DNA of 58,847 bases. It comes from Bacteroidota bacterium (GTDB lineage Bacteria; Bacteroidota; Bacteroidia; Chitinophagales; Chitinophagaceae). Numbering within the stretch: position 1 is the stretch's first letter; every line of letters begins with the position of its first letter. Below, one piece after another: positions 32,042 to 40,574 of this stretch. Location of the stretch: positions 1 through 58,847 of the forward strand of contig JAEYQO010000005.1 in the NCBI GenBank assembly GCA_023409975.1, in the 5' to 3' direction. The notes beneath the pieces are model-generated. The model saw only the letters and a program-made list of their open reading frames with translations, did no database searches and was not told the DNA's origin. The position numbers and the translations under genes are program-made.

Positions 32042-34441
32042 ATGATCATTTCCTACCAGTGGTTACTGGATTACCTGCCTGAGCCTTTACCTCTCGATGA
32101 ACTGACAAATATTTTGACCGCTATCGGACTGGAAGTAGAGGCCGTGGAAACTGCCGAAGCCATACGCGGAAGCCTGGAAGGCCTGGTGATCGGTGAAGTA
32201 CACTCCTGCCAACAACACCCCAATGCAGATAAATTAAGAATAACAACTGTCGATACAGGCAGTGGAGATCTCCTCAATATTGTATGTGGAGCACCAAATG
32301 TTGCTGCGGGTCAGAAGGTGGTCGTAGCCCCGGTCGGAGCGACCGTATATCCTATTGAGGGTGAGCCGTTTAAAATAAAAAAGGCAAAGATCCGTGGAGA
32401 GGAAAGCCAGGGCATGATATGTGCCGAAGACGAGATCGGACTCGGTAAAGGCCACGAGGGTATCATGGTATTGCCTCCGGATGCAGTTCCCGGCACTTTA
32501 GCCAGAACTTACTTCGCAATTCCGGAACCCGACCAGGCCATCCATATCGGACTCACACCAAATCGTTCGGATGCTATGAGCCATATCGGTGTAGCCCGCG
32601 ATGTATGTGCCTACCTCAGTCACCATAGGGCTCGCCGGTTCCAGGTGCAACTGCCAGAGTCTACGCTTCCTGAAGCCAGCACCAGCAGAGAGATACCAGT
32701 ATCGGTAGAGGCTCCAGAGGCCTGCCCGCGATACGCAGGAATTACAATCACTGATATCAGAGTAGCACCCTCCCCGGACTGGTTGCAAAGGAGATTGCAA
32801 GCCATCGGTGTTCGCTCGATCAATAACGTGGTGGATATCACCAACTATGTTTTGCATGAATTCGGTCAACCCCTGCATGCTTTCGACGCCGACAAGATCT
32901 CAGGTAATGAGGTTCGCGTCAGGTTCCAGGAAGAAGGTACGGGGTTTCTGTCTCTGGACGGTCAGGAAAGAACTCTACTCGCAAAGGATCTGATGATCTG
33001 CGATGCCAGGGGTGGAATGTGCATCGCAGGTGTTTTCGGTGGGGCTAACAGCGGTGTCACCGACCAAACCACAGCGATTTTCCTTGAAAGCGCCTGGTTC
33101 GATCCGGTACATATCAGGCGAACCTCAATGCACCACGGTCTGAGAACAGACGCAGCTACGCATTTTGAAAAAGGGGTAGACATAGAACAGGTCATTCCCG
33201 CTCTGAAAAGAGCTGCCAGTCTCATTTGTTCCATTACAGGTGCAAATATCGCTTCAGGGATTACGGATCTGTACCCAGGCAGACTGGAACAAAAAGAGGT
33301 GAGACTCAGCTATAACTTTATTAATAAACTCAGCGGTAAAACATACGATCCAGCCGCTGTAAGAAGCATACTGGATTCACTGGGCTTTGGAATTATCAGC
33401 GAAACTGGCGAAGAACTGGTCCTGAAAGTTCCTTCTAATAAAACAGATGTCAGTCAGCCCGCCGATATTGTTGAAGAAGTGCTCAGGATCGACGGTCTCG
33501 ATCATATCCGTATCCCTGAAAAACTGAACATTAGCTTACTCCCCGTTCAGGAAGGCGACCGGCCATTGAGAGAGAAGCTCGCCGGACAGCTCTGCGGCCA
33601 GGGCTTTCAGGAACTGGTCACAAATTCAATAGTCAACAGTAAGTATTATCCGGAACGGACCGATCTGGTAAGAATGCTGAATAGCCTGAGCAGTGAACTG
33701 GATGTTCTCAGACCTTCCATGCTGGAAAGTGGGCTCGAGGTAATCCAGTATAACTGCAACAGAAAAAATCAGGACCTCCTTCTCTTTGAATTCGGAAATA
33801 TCTACCAGCGCCGGGAAGATGCTTTCTATGAAGAACCTCAATTGGCTCTTTGGGTAACCGGACAGGTCCGGTCCGCTCACTGGGATCAGAAAGCTGATCC
33901 GGCAGACCTGTATTTTCTGAAAGGGATCATCAAAAATCTCCTGCTCCGTGGTGGTATTCCTCAGGTAAAAATGGATGTCAGAGAGGATACCTTTCAGTGG
34001 CTGTATAAAAACCAGCCGCTTTGCAGCGTAAAGGCTGTTGAACGGAAGGTTCTGGATAGCTTCGATATCAAACAGGATGTATGGTTTGGCTGCATTCACT
34101 GGCCCGTCTACCTTCAGGCTGAAAGTGCCCGGAAACTGCGTTATATGGAAGTACCACGTTTCCCCGCCGTTCAGAGAGACCTGGCAATCGTACTCGACAA
34201 GGCTGTTTCTTATCAGCAGCTGGAAGAAGCCACATTATCATTAAAGCTGAACGCTCTAAAGGATATCAGCCTCTTCGATGTATTTGAAAGCGAAAAACTG
34301 GGTCCCGGGAAGAAGTCCTATGCTTTAAGTTATACCTTTCAGTTAGAAGACCGGACTTTGACGGATGGTGAAGTAGAGCAGCTGATGCAGCAACTCATCG
34401 GAAATTATAAGTCCAGACTTCAGGCACAAATAAGAGAATAG
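32042..34441 (+). CDS. pheT: phenylalanyl-tRNA synthetase beta subunit
   Basis: PheT, with PheS, charges tRNA-Phe. The 799-residue product has the EMAP-type tRNA-binding domain (GLVIGEVHSCQQHPNADKLRITTVDTG, then GAPNVAAGQKVVVAPVG), the B3/B4 domain with INNVVDITNYVLHEFGQPLHAFDADKI, B5 (ETGEELVLKVPSNKTDVSQPADIVEEVLRIDGLDHI), the inactive aminoacyl core, and the FDX-ACB C-terminal domain ending LTDGEVEQLMQQLIG. Length and domain order are normal. pheS is not adjacent, as is common in Bacteroidota. Downstream, 2 nt after the stop, is a ZapB-like coiled-coil gene. Confidence 0.97.
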   Translation: MIISYQWLLDYLPEPLPLDELTNILTAIGLEVEAVETAEAIRGSLEGLVIGEVHSCQQHPNADKLRITTVDTGSGDLLNIVCGAPNVAAGQKVVVAPVGATVYPIEGEPFKIKKAKIRGEESQGMICAEDEIGLGKGHEGIMVLPPDAVPGTLARTYFAIPEPDQAIHIGLTPNRSDAMSHIGVARDVCAYLSHHRARRFQVQLPESTLPEASTSREIPVSVEAPEACPRYAGITITDIRVAPSPDWLQRRLQAIGVRSINNVVDITNYVLHEFGQPLHAFDADKISGNEVRVRFQEEGTGFLSLDGQERTLLAKDLMICDARGGMCIAGVFGGANSGVTDQTTAIFLESAWFDPVHIRRTSMHHGLRTDAATHFEKGVDIEQVIPALKRAASLICSITGANIASGITDLYPGRLEQKEVRLSYNFINKLSGKTYDPAAVRSILDSLGFGIISETGEELVLKVPSNKTDVSQPADIVEEVLRIDGLDHIRIPEKLNISLLPVQEGDRPLREKLAGQLCGQGFQELVTNSIVNSKYYPERTDLVRMLNSLSSELDVLRPSMLESGLEVIQYNCNRKNQDLLLFEFGNIYQRREDAFYEEPQLALWVTGQVRSAHWDQKADPADLYFLKGIIKNLLLRGGIPQVKMDVREDTFQWLYKNQPLCSVKAVERKVLDSFDIKQDVWFGCIHWPVYLQAESARKLRYMEVPRFPAVQRDLAIVLDKAVSYQQLEEATLSLKLNALKDISLFDVFESEKLGPGKKSYALSYTFQLEDRTLTDGEVEQLMQQLIGNYKSRLQAQIRE

Positions 34442-34443
34442 CT

Positions 34444-34719
34444 ATGCAGGAACTGCAGCTGCTGAATACGCGAATCGAATTGCTCCTGAAGCGCTATGCC
34501 GCACTTCAGGACGAAAACAATCGCCTGAAGTCCACCATCGCCGAACAACAGGAACAAATCGAAGGACTGAACAAGAAGCTTGTGGTGCTGGAGGAACATC
34601 TCGTATCAGCCCAGGATGCAAAAAAGTCGATGGGTACTCAGGAAAAAGATCAGATCCGTCAACAACTGGATCAGGTGATTGAGGAGATAGATAAAATCTT
34701 AGGCACATTGAATGATTAG
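34444..34719 (+). CDS. small coiled-coil protein (ZapB-like)
   Basis: This 91-residue protein is almost entirely coiled coil: MQELQLLNTRIELLLKRYAALQDENNRLK followed by heptads through EQQEQIEGLNKKLVVLEEHL, then a second helix IRQQLDQVIEEIDKIL. Length, position just after pheT and heptads resemble the small division-associated coiled-coil protein found after pheT in many Bacteroidota, usually followed by zapA. Here zapA is absent and a DUF6452 lipoprotein gene follows, overlapping by 8 nt. A cell-division role is inference from context. Confidence 0.72.
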   Translation: MQELQLLNTRIELLLKRYAALQDENNRLKSTIAEQQEQIEGLNKKLVVLEEHLVSAQDAKKSMGTQEKDQIRQQLDQVIEEIDKILGTLND

Positions 34720-35191
34720 GTCAGCACTCCTACTATTAGTTTCTTTCTTTGCGTTTACTGCCTGCGAGCAGCAAAGGGATCCTTGTCTGGAACCTAAACT
34801 GGTTTCTCTCAAGATCGCTGCCCTTAGGGTGCTTCCGGATTCGAGCTTCACGGATACGCTGGTCCCAAAGCCCTACTGGACAGCTCTCGCAGATTCCCCT
34901 TTCACAATTGCCTTTCCACCCAGAAGCAATCGCTTCGGACTGATTCTTTCGCCACACACCGATAGTTGCAGATACCTGTTCTATCCGGATAGCCTCACTA
35001 GTCTTCCGGATACAGTCACGTTTCTTTATAACCGGGAACTGGAGTTCCTGTCAAATGCCTGCGGATTTACCTGGTTCTTCCAGCTAAAAGATATCAGAAC
35101 GACTCGTAGACATCTCGACTCCGCCAGGATTATTGATGCAGAAGTAAATCAGAATGCTAGCACACCGGAACATGTACAGATTTATATGTAG
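34712..35191 (+). CDS. DUF6452 family lipoprotein
   Basis: The 159-residue protein has a lipoprotein signal peptide (MIRSALLLLVSFFAFTAC). The mature part shows the DUF6452 pattern: QRDPCLEPKLVSLKIAALRV with LPD and a beta-rich core with DTVTFLYNRELEFLSNACGFTWFFQL, where the conserved Cys and Phe residues occur. It is predicted to face the periplasm at the outer-membrane inner leaflet. It overlaps the preceding coiled-coil gene by 8 nt and the following DUF6048 gene by 20-38 nt, so they are translationally coupled. Function unknown; DUF6452 and DUF6048 are commonly neighbours in Bacteroidota. Confidence 0.82.
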   Translation: MIRSALLLLVSFFAFTACEQQRDPCLEPKLVSLKIAALRVLPDSSFTDTLVPKPYWTALADSPFTIAFPPRSNRFGLILSPHTDSCRYLFYPDSLTSLPDTVTFLYNRELEFLSNACGFTWFFQLKDIRTTRRHLDSARIIDAEVNQNASTPEHVQIYM

Positions 35192-35843
35192 CCTGCTGAC
35201 CATGCTGTTGATGTTGCCTGCCTTTGCGCAGGATAGCACCGATGTGAATGCTATATCGTTGGTGAAACCGGAACAACGTCAACTCCGCATCGGCATGGAC
35301 CTGAGCAGGATCGTCATGAATACGCTCGTGGATAATCGCTACAGCTATGAATTTCTGGCGGACTACAGTCTGCCTAAGGAAGTTTATGCGGTGTTGGAAG
35401 CAGGTTTTGGCGGTTCCGATATTGATTACCCAGATCTCAAATACACAAGCAGCAATTTTTTCGTAAAACTGGGGGTGGATAGAAGTATGCTCCAACGCCT
35501 GTTCCCCTCCGACTGGGATCAGCTGATCGTGGGGTTCCGGTATGGGGTAGGGGTCATCAATCGCTCAGAAGCAGCCTACATGACGAATGATAACTTGTGG
35601 GGACCAACATACGGTACTATCGAAGGCCAGTCTCTTACTGCTCATTGGGCCGAACTAACAGCAGGACTAAGGGTAGAGTTGTGGAAGGGCCTGTTCGCAG
35701 GTTATAATATCCGGGGGAAATTCAAGATCAATCAGGGTACCTTCAAAGAACTTCCACCTGCCTATATCTCCGGTTTTGGTAAGGGAGAAAAAAACACGGT
35801 TTTTGATTTCAATTTCTACCTGCTTTACGGACTCAGATGGTGA
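35172..35843 (+). CDS. DUF6048 family exported beta-barrel-like protein
   Basis: The 223-residue protein has a signal peptide (MYRFICSLLTMLLMLPAFAQ) and matches the DUF6048 pattern: GMDLSRIVMNTLVDNRYSYEFLADY, FGGSDIDYPDLKYTSSNFFVKLGVD, VGFRYGVGVINRSE, and the end TVFDFNFYLLYGLRW with a C-terminal aromatic, suggesting an outer-membrane beta barrel. An in-frame ATG at 35154 would add six residues that are unlikely in the signal peptide. It overlaps DUF6452 by 20 nt and ends the pheT-linked operon. No catalytic motif is seen. Confidence 0.82.
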   Translation: MYRFICSLLTMLLMLPAFAQDSTDVNAISLVKPEQRQLRIGMDLSRIVMNTLVDNRYSYEFLADYSLPKEVYAVLEAGFGGSDIDYPDLKYTSSNFFVKLGVDRSMLQRLFPSDWDQLIVGFRYGVGVINRSEAAYMTNDNLWGPTYGTIEGQSLTAHWAELTAGLRVELWKGLFAGYNIRGKFKINQGTFKELPPAYISGFGKGEKNTVFDFNFYLLYGLRW

Positions 35844-35852
35844 CGGTTCTAA

Positions 35853-36902
35853 CTATCGTAGCACGACATCGCCGCCGACAGGATACCCCACACAGGTAAG
35901 CACTTTCCCCTCAGCAACATCTTTTTCAGTCAACACCTCGTTGTAAGACATCCAGACCTTTCCGCTGACACACTGCATCGCACAGGCACCACAGCGTCCC
36001 GTCTCACAGCTAAAAGGCAGGGCAATGCCCGTGCTCCGGGCTGCTCGCAGTATAGTCTGCGGATACTGTACACCAAAGGTCGTTTCCCTGTCTCCAAGGT
36101 GCATGGTGACGCGGTGCAGTTCTTTGTCAGGTGGCTGTATAGGTCGGGTTCCCATACTGGTGTCAAACAGCTCTCGTTTCACCTGATCTCTTCGATAGCC
36201 CGCCTCCTCCAGCGTGATCAATACCATGCGCATATAAGCAAAAGGACCACAGGTATAAAATAGCTGTTCCTCAGGTGCGCAATTCGCGTAAACTTCCAGG
36301 AGCTGTGGCAAAAGCCATTTACTCAATCTGGCCCTTGTCAGATCAGGTGTTGAACTAAAAAGCAACTCCAGCCGGAAGCGATCGGGGAATTGCTTATGCA
36401 AAGCAAGCAACTCCTCATAAAAAACGGCTTTCTGCTGGGACGAATTACTATAGATCAGTATCACCTCCTGCTCCGGATGCCAATGAAGCAGCGTTTTTAT
36501 TATTGAAAACACCGGGGTAATACCAATTCCCGCCGCAAAGAAAAACACCTGTTTATACTTACTCAGATCCGGGGGGAGTACAAATTGTCCGGTGGCACCC
36601 GTAGTAAGTAAACGGTCTCCGGGCACTGCCTTGTCTATCAGTGGTCGGGAATACCTGCCATTAGCTACCCGCTTCACCGTAATCGCCATAGGCTCATCCA
36701 CCGCCGGACTGTTCATAAGCGAGTAGGAGCGCCGCTCCTCACCGTTCTCTTCCCGGAACAAAAAGGTAAGAAACTGTCCTGCCTCAAAGGGTATCGGCTG
36801 GTCGGGTTCCAGTATAAAGGTCTTCACGTCTGCAGCTACAGGTATGATTTCCCTGATGGTTACTTCCGTGAGTTGTTCTGTTCTGGTTGTTGTTTCCTTC
36901 AT
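35853..36902 (-). CDS. flavin and 2Fe-2S oxidoreductase (ferredoxin reductase, PaaE-like)
   Basis: A 349-residue electron-transfer protein with an FAD-binding domain (FEAGQFLTFLF, RRSYSLMNSP), an NAD(P)-binding domain (FFFAAGIGITPVFSIIKTLL, YTCGPFAYMRMV) and a C-terminal plant-type 2Fe-2S ferredoxin domain (CETGRCGACAMQC then LTCVGYP; four Cys ligands present). It can pass electrons from NAD(P)H to an oxygenase or desaturase. The PaaE-like arrangement is complete, but no paa or oxygenase partner lies nearby. The ATG at 36902 starts 1 nt after the YraN stop, so they are in one transcription unit; an ATG at 36917 is possible. Confidence 0.92.
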   Translation of the reverse strand: MKETTTRTEQLTEVTIREIIPVAADVKTFILEPDQPIPFEAGQFLTFLFREENGEERRSYSLMNSPAVDEPMAITVKRVANGRYSRPLIDKAVPGDRLLTTGATGQFVLPPDLSKYKQVFFFAAGIGITPVFSIIKTLLHWHPEQEVILIYSNSSQQKAVFYEELLALHKQFPDRFRLELLFSSTPDLTRARLSKWLLPQLLEVYANCAPEEQLFYTCGPFAYMRMVLITLEEAGYRRDQVKRELFDTSMGTRPIQPPDKELHRVTMHLGDRETTFGVQYPQTILRAARSTGIALPFSCETGRCGACAMQCVSGKVWMSYNEVLTEKDVAEGKVLTCVGYPVGGDVVLR

Positions 36903-36903
36903 T

Positions 36904-37260
36904 TCAGTAAAAAGCATCTTCAAAATGCACAATTTCCCTGACCGCCTGATTCTGCATCAGAATAGCAATGACGTCGAACTGAAGCTGCAAAGATGAGGGA
37001 AAACGATGGAGGTATTCCAACGCCGCGTTTTTTATATGTCCCTGCTTCCGCTTATTGACAAATTCTTCCGGAAAACCATGCTCGTAATCATGACGGGTTT
37101 TCACCTCTACAAACACAAGGCAATCACCTTTTTGTGCAATGATGTCGATTTCCTTTTTTTCAAATCCCCAGTTCTTATGTAGGATGGTGTAACCCTTGCC
37201 TGCCAAAAACTTTACCGCCTCCTGCTCACCTTTTAGTCCGGTTTCGTTATGTTTGGACAT
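36904..37260 (-). CDS. YraN family (UPF0102) nuclease-fold protein
   Basis: The 118-residue protein has the YraN/UPF0102 pattern: GLKGEQEAVKFLAGKGYTILHKNWGFEKKEIDIIA (catalytic E and GEIDLI-like motif, here KEIDIIA), LVFVEVKTRHDYEHG (the ExK of restriction-endonuclease-like folds), and the KRKQGHIKNAALEYL helix. The family fold suggests a nuclease and is linked to natural transformation or repair in some bacteria; its function is not settled. It shares an operon with the downstream flavin/2Fe-2S reductase and is divergent (17 bp) from the isomerase gene. Confidence 0.92.
   Translation of the reverse strand: MSKHNETGLKGEQEAVKFLAGKGYTILHKNWGFEKKEIDIIAQKGDCLVFVEVKTRHDYEHGFPEEFVNKRKQGHIKNAALEYLHRFPSSLQLQFDVIAILMQNQAVREIVHFEDAFY
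37248..37255 (+). promoter_or_regulatory. -7 element (TATGTTTG) for the phosphosugar isomerase gene
   Basis: A perfect TAnnTTTG match, 22 nt before the ATG at 37278. It lies within the 5' end of the divergent yraN coding region, so the two transcription units are tightly packed. Confidence 0.5.
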
Positions 37261-37277
37261 CAGAAAAGTTACTTTAA

Positions 37278-38258
37278 ATGAAACAACTTGTACAGGCTTT
37301 CCCTACACAACTGAAAGAGTCTATAATCATCGGACAAAGTTATCGTTTCCAGACTGCGAAGCGATCGTTTAACAATGTTGTTTTGACAGGATTGGGCGGA
37401 AGTGGCATCGGTGGTTCTATCGTACAGAACTATGTATCGGATAAAATGAAGATTCCTTTCCTTGTCAACAAGGATTATTTTCTGCCGGCTTTCGTAAACC
37501 AGGACAGCCTGGTAATCGTTTCCTCCTACAGCGGTAATACCGAAGAGACATTATCTGCGCTAAAGCAGGCTATAAAGGCTAAGGCAACGGTCGTATGCAT
37601 CACCTCCGGAGGCAAAATTGCAGAAATGGCAAAGAAGAAGCATTTGGATTGTATTCTCTTACCAGCAGGTATGCCACCACGATCCTGCCTGGGATATTCA
37701 ATGGTGCAGGTGCTATACTCGCTCTCGTACTTTGGCCTGATCAGCGGGGAGTTTGAAAAAAGCCTGAACGCATCTATCAAACTACTGAAGAATGAAGAAA
37801 AGGATATACTGAAACAGGCTCGCTCTCTGTCGAAAAAATTAAACGGAAAAACTCCGATCATTTATGCAGCCTCTGATTTCGAAGGAGTCGCCGTACGGTT
37901 CCGTCAGCAGATCAACGAAAATGGTAAAATGCTCTGCTGGCACCACGTGATTCCCGAAATGAATCATAACGAATTGGTCGGATGGCGCGATAAGGATGCA
38001 GGCAGATCGGTCGTACTGCTCAGGAACGAGACCGATTTTGAACGCACTCAGATGCGTATGGAGATCAATAAACAGGTGATCAGAAAGTATTCGTCCATCA
38101 CCGAGGTCTGGTCAAAAGGTAAAAGCTATTTCGAAAAGGTGTTCTACCTCGTACATCTGACGGATTGGGTAACGGTTTTCCTCGCTGATCTGCATGGTGT
38201 GGATGCAACGGAAGTGAAAGTAATCGATCACCTCAAGGGCGAACTGAGTAAAGCATAA
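37278..38258 (+). CDS. bifunctional phosphoglucose/phosphomannose isomerase family protein
   Basis: The 326-residue SIS-domain enzyme interconverts fructose-6-phosphate with glucose- and mannose-6-phosphate. Evidence: the N-terminal SIS loop NVVLTGLGGSGIGGSIVQNY, IVSSYSGNTEETLSAL (phosphate binding), the Ser/Thr-rich VVCITSGGKIAEMA, LPAGMPPRSCLGYS, and the PEMNHNELVGW motif that carries the catalytic Glu and His in this family. Length fits archaeal/bacterial PGI/PMI proteins. It starts 17 bp from divergent yraN and ends 1 nt before an Ogt-type gene. Confidence 0.92.
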   Translation: MKQLVQAFPTQLKESIIIGQSYRFQTAKRSFNNVVLTGLGGSGIGGSIVQNYVSDKMKIPFLVNKDYFLPAFVNQDSLVIVSSYSGNTEETLSALKQAIKAKATVVCITSGGKIAEMAKKKHLDCILLPAGMPPRSCLGYSMVQVLYSLSYFGLISGEFEKSLNASIKLLKNEEKDILKQARSLSKKLNGKTPIIYAASDFEGVAVRFRQQINENGKMLCWHHVIPEMNHNELVGWRDKDAGRSVVLLRNETDFERTQMRMEINKQVIRKYSSITEVWSKGKSYFEKVFYLVHLTDWVTVFLADLHGVDATEVKVIDHLKGELSKA

Positions 38259-38259
38259 A

Positions 38260-38880
38260 ATGTACACAGGCCGCCTGTTCCAATCCTCAGAGACGCGCTA
38301 CACCGGAACCGGCCTGGTGCACAGGGATCATATCAATACACTGCCTTTCTCGCCAGAGGAGCTTCAGCAAAATGGAGCTCCTCTGGTTTTTTTTAAGTCC
38401 CTCAATACCTCTTTAGGTAACTTACTGCTGGCAGCCACCGAACGGGGTGTCTGTTGGTGCGCCTTCTTTGATGATGAAGCTGCAGCAGTGAAAGATTTGC
38501 TGCTTCATTTCCCACAAGCCCTGCCCGCACAGGAAACCCGGGTTCCGCTGGAACAGGCAGCCGGTTTCTTGTTCTCCTATCCTGCACCGGAAGGTTTTCT
38601 GAATCTCCATCTCAAAGGAACACCTTTTCAGATAAGTGTATGGAAGTCGTTGTTAAAGATACCACTGGGAGAAACTACAACCTATCAAAACCTGGCTCTG
38701 CACCTGGGATTACCAGGCGGTGCCCGCGCGGTCGGCACAGCCATCGGAAACAATCCGGCAGCCTTTCTCGTTCCCTGTCACCGGGTGATTCAGTCCACTG
38801 GCGGACTGGGGGGCTTCCGCTGGGGATTAGAACGAAAACGCGATCTCCTGATCTGGGAATTGCAATCCGTCAAAGCTTAG
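38260..38880 (+). CDS. methylated-DNA-protein-cysteine methyltransferase (Ogt/MGMT) with N-terminal extension
   Basis: This suicide enzyme removes O6-alkyl groups from guanine. The 206-residue protein contains the core FQISVWKSLLKIPLGETTTYQNLAL, GGARAVGTAIGNNPAAFLVPCHRVIQSTGGLGGFRWGLERKRDLLIWE, with PCHRV as the alkyl-accepting Cys. Its first 40 residues (including YTGTGLVHRDHINTLPFSPEE) precede the usual start and look like a remnant of another domain, for example the AraC part of Ada. The ATG at 38260 is 1 nt after the preceding stop, so it is likely coupled to the isomerase gene. An internal start near residue 44 cannot be excluded. Confidence 0.93.
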   Translation: MYTGRLFQSSETRYTGTGLVHRDHINTLPFSPEELQQNGAPLVFFKSLNTSLGNLLLAATERGVCWCAFFDDEAAAVKDLLLHFPQALPAQETRVPLEQAAGFLFSYPAPEGFLNLHLKGTPFQISVWKSLLKIPLGETTTYQNLALHLGLPGGARAVGTAIGNNPAAFLVPCHRVIQSTGGLGGFRWGLERKRDLLIWELQSVKA

Positions 38881-38963
38881 ATAAACGGGCTCTTTTCAAC
38901 AGGCTTCAGCGTTTAATAGTTTACAGGCTAAAAGTAATCGACGAATACAAAACTTTCACATGA

Positions 38964-38992
38964 AAAAGGGCTCCCGGTTTAGGAGCCCTTTT
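38964..38992. terminator. bidirectional terminator
   Basis: An 11-bp perfect stem AAAAGGGCTCC / GGAGCCCTTTT with a seven-base loop, between the convergent ogt-type and transaldolase genes. A/T runs flank the GC core on both strands. Confidence 0.88.
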
Positions 38993-39013
38993 CAATATGT
39001 ATAGCTTTCAGAA

Positions 39014-39667
39014 TTATTTCATTGTAGCCGCATCTTTCAGGAACTGTTGCAATCCCAGATCAGTTAATGGGTGCTTCAGCAATCCAAGGATCGAGCTCAG
39101 AGGACAGGTGCAAACATCAGCCCCCGCAGCCGCACATCGCGTGATATGAAGCGGATTACGGATAGAAGCTGCAAGAACCTCGGTCATGTATCCCTGGGCA
39201 TTGTAAATTCCAACGATCTCTTCAATTAGCTGAACTCCATCCCAGTTACTGTCGTCTACCCGGCCAATAAAGGGTGAAACAAACGTAGCACCGGCTTTTG
39301 CAGCAAGGATCGCCTGACCAGTAGAAAACACAAGGGTACAGTTTGTCCGGATCCCGTTGTCCGTAAACCATTTAATAGCTTTTACACCCTCTTTGATCAT
39401 CGGAACTTTCACCACAATGTTCTCATGGATCTTCGCCAGTTCTTTTCCTTCTTCAATAATCTCATCAAAGCTGGTACCAAATACCTCTGCGCTGACAGGA
39501 CCATCCACCATTTCGCAAATGGTTTTATAATGTTGCATGATGGCCTCCTTACCTTTGATGCCCTCTTTGGCCATCAGTGAAGGATTGGTAGTAACACCAT
39601 CTAATATGCCCAGATCGTGTGCTTCTCTGATCTGATCCAGATTCGCTGTATCTATAAAAAACTTCAT
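39014..39667 (-). CDS. fsa: transaldolase / fructose-6-phosphate aldolase
   Basis: The 217-residue class I aldolase family protein starts MKFFIDTANLDQIREAHDLGILDGVTTNPSL, has the Schiff-base Lys in IVVKVPM, then NCTLVFSTGQAILAAKAGATFVSPFIGR, DDSNWDGVQLI, and the end EVLAASIRNP and TCPLSSILGLLKHPLTD. It belongs to the short transaldolase subgroup (about 215 residues) that links the pentose phosphate pathway with glycolysis. It has its own terminator at 38964, shared with ogt. The separation between true transaldolase and Fsa activity cannot be made from sequence alone. Confidence 0.93.
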   Translation of the reverse strand: MKFFIDTANLDQIREAHDLGILDGVTTNPSLMAKEGIKGKEAIMQHYKTICEMVDGPVSAEVFGTSFDEIIEEGKELAKIHENIVVKVPMIKEGVKAIKWFTDNGIRTNCTLVFSTGQAILAAKAGATFVSPFIGRVDDSNWDGVQLIEEIVGIYNAQGYMTEVLAASIRNPLHITRCAAAGADVCTCPLSSILGLLKHPLTDLGLQQFLKDAATMK

Positions 39668-39738
39668 GAGAGATTGAATGAGACGCGAAATTAGACAAAA
39701 ACCACGAAAGCCACAGAATACCAGTCCGCCCGCATCTA

Positions 39739-40509
39739 CTAAACAAATTCAGGGTCACAATTGCTGCAGTCAGCCATAATGATCCCTGCTGTCTGCTTTT
39801 TAATCGCATTTAGAGGATATATATCAAGGGCATCGTACTTGCCCAGCTCAACGGCCACTGCACCAAAGACGGGCGTTTTCCATTCTTCATCTAATTCAAG
39901 AATAAGATCTGATTTAACAGGGTCTTTTATTGGCATCCAATCGGTTATAGCATAGTCATCCTGATAGCTGCGGCCTTCAGGACTGAAGTCTATAGCTGCG
40001 AGCGCAAAATGTAATTTATAATGTGAAGCTCCCTCGATTCCACTCACGGCCATGGTAAGAAAACTGGAATCAAAATGAAAATTGTACTCAGTACCGCTAT
40101 GCTTCGTACAGGTAAAACTGGTTCTAAGTATGTCATTCAATGGACTTTTGCTATTGAGATTCAGATTTTTCAGGTCGCCCAATCTTTTCAGATCCAGGTA
40201 TTTCCTTTCACGATCTTCATTAATAAACACCATCCGTCTAATGAAAAATTTACTCATCATACCTGAAAGTCCCACAGTAGAAAACTTTCCGAATATCACA
40301 GGCATGGCAGCACGCATTTGTCCATATGCCTTTCCTGCATTTCCAAATGCCTCACTCGCTTTCCGGGAATTCGCAAATTCATCGCTGTTTTTCACCCGGT
40401 CTTTGCTTAAACTGGATTTCGAACCGGCAATGTTGCCATGCTTTGTTTTCTTGAATGTAATGGAACCAATAGTCCCGCTGATAGTGATAGGGCCGGTTAC
40501 TTTCGCCAT
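39739..40509 (-). CDS. uncharacterised Bacteroidota-type protein
   Basis: The 256-residue protein starts MAKVTGPITISGTIGSITFKKTKHGNIAG, an opening I know from uncharacterised Bacteroidota proteins, where a GxxT/S beta hairpin is followed by SLSKDRVKNSDEFANSRKASEAFGNAGKAYGQMR, a helical bundle. The rest is beta-rich (KLHFALAAIDFSPEG, WMPIKDPVKSDLILEL). The ATG at 40509 is chosen because the conserved opening begins there. It follows the 40575 gene on the same strand with a 65-bp gap. No function can be given. Confidence 0.7.
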   Translation of the reverse strand: MAKVTGPITISGTIGSITFKKTKHGNIAGSKSSLSKDRVKNSDEFANSRKASEAFGNAGKAYGQMRAAMPVIFGKFSTVGLSGMMSKFFIRRMVFINEDRERKYLDLKRLGDLKNLNLNSKSPLNDILRTSFTCTKHSGTEYNFHFDSSFLTMAVSGIEGASHYKLHFALAAIDFSPEGRSYQDDYAITDWMPIKDPVKSDLILELDEEWKTPVFGAVAVELGKYDALDIYPLNAIKKQTAGIIMADCSNCDPEFV

Positions 40510-40574
40510 AGGAATAAATTCGCCTAAAGATATAAAACCGAACAGGTTATGCAATGTCGATTTGACCCTTATCG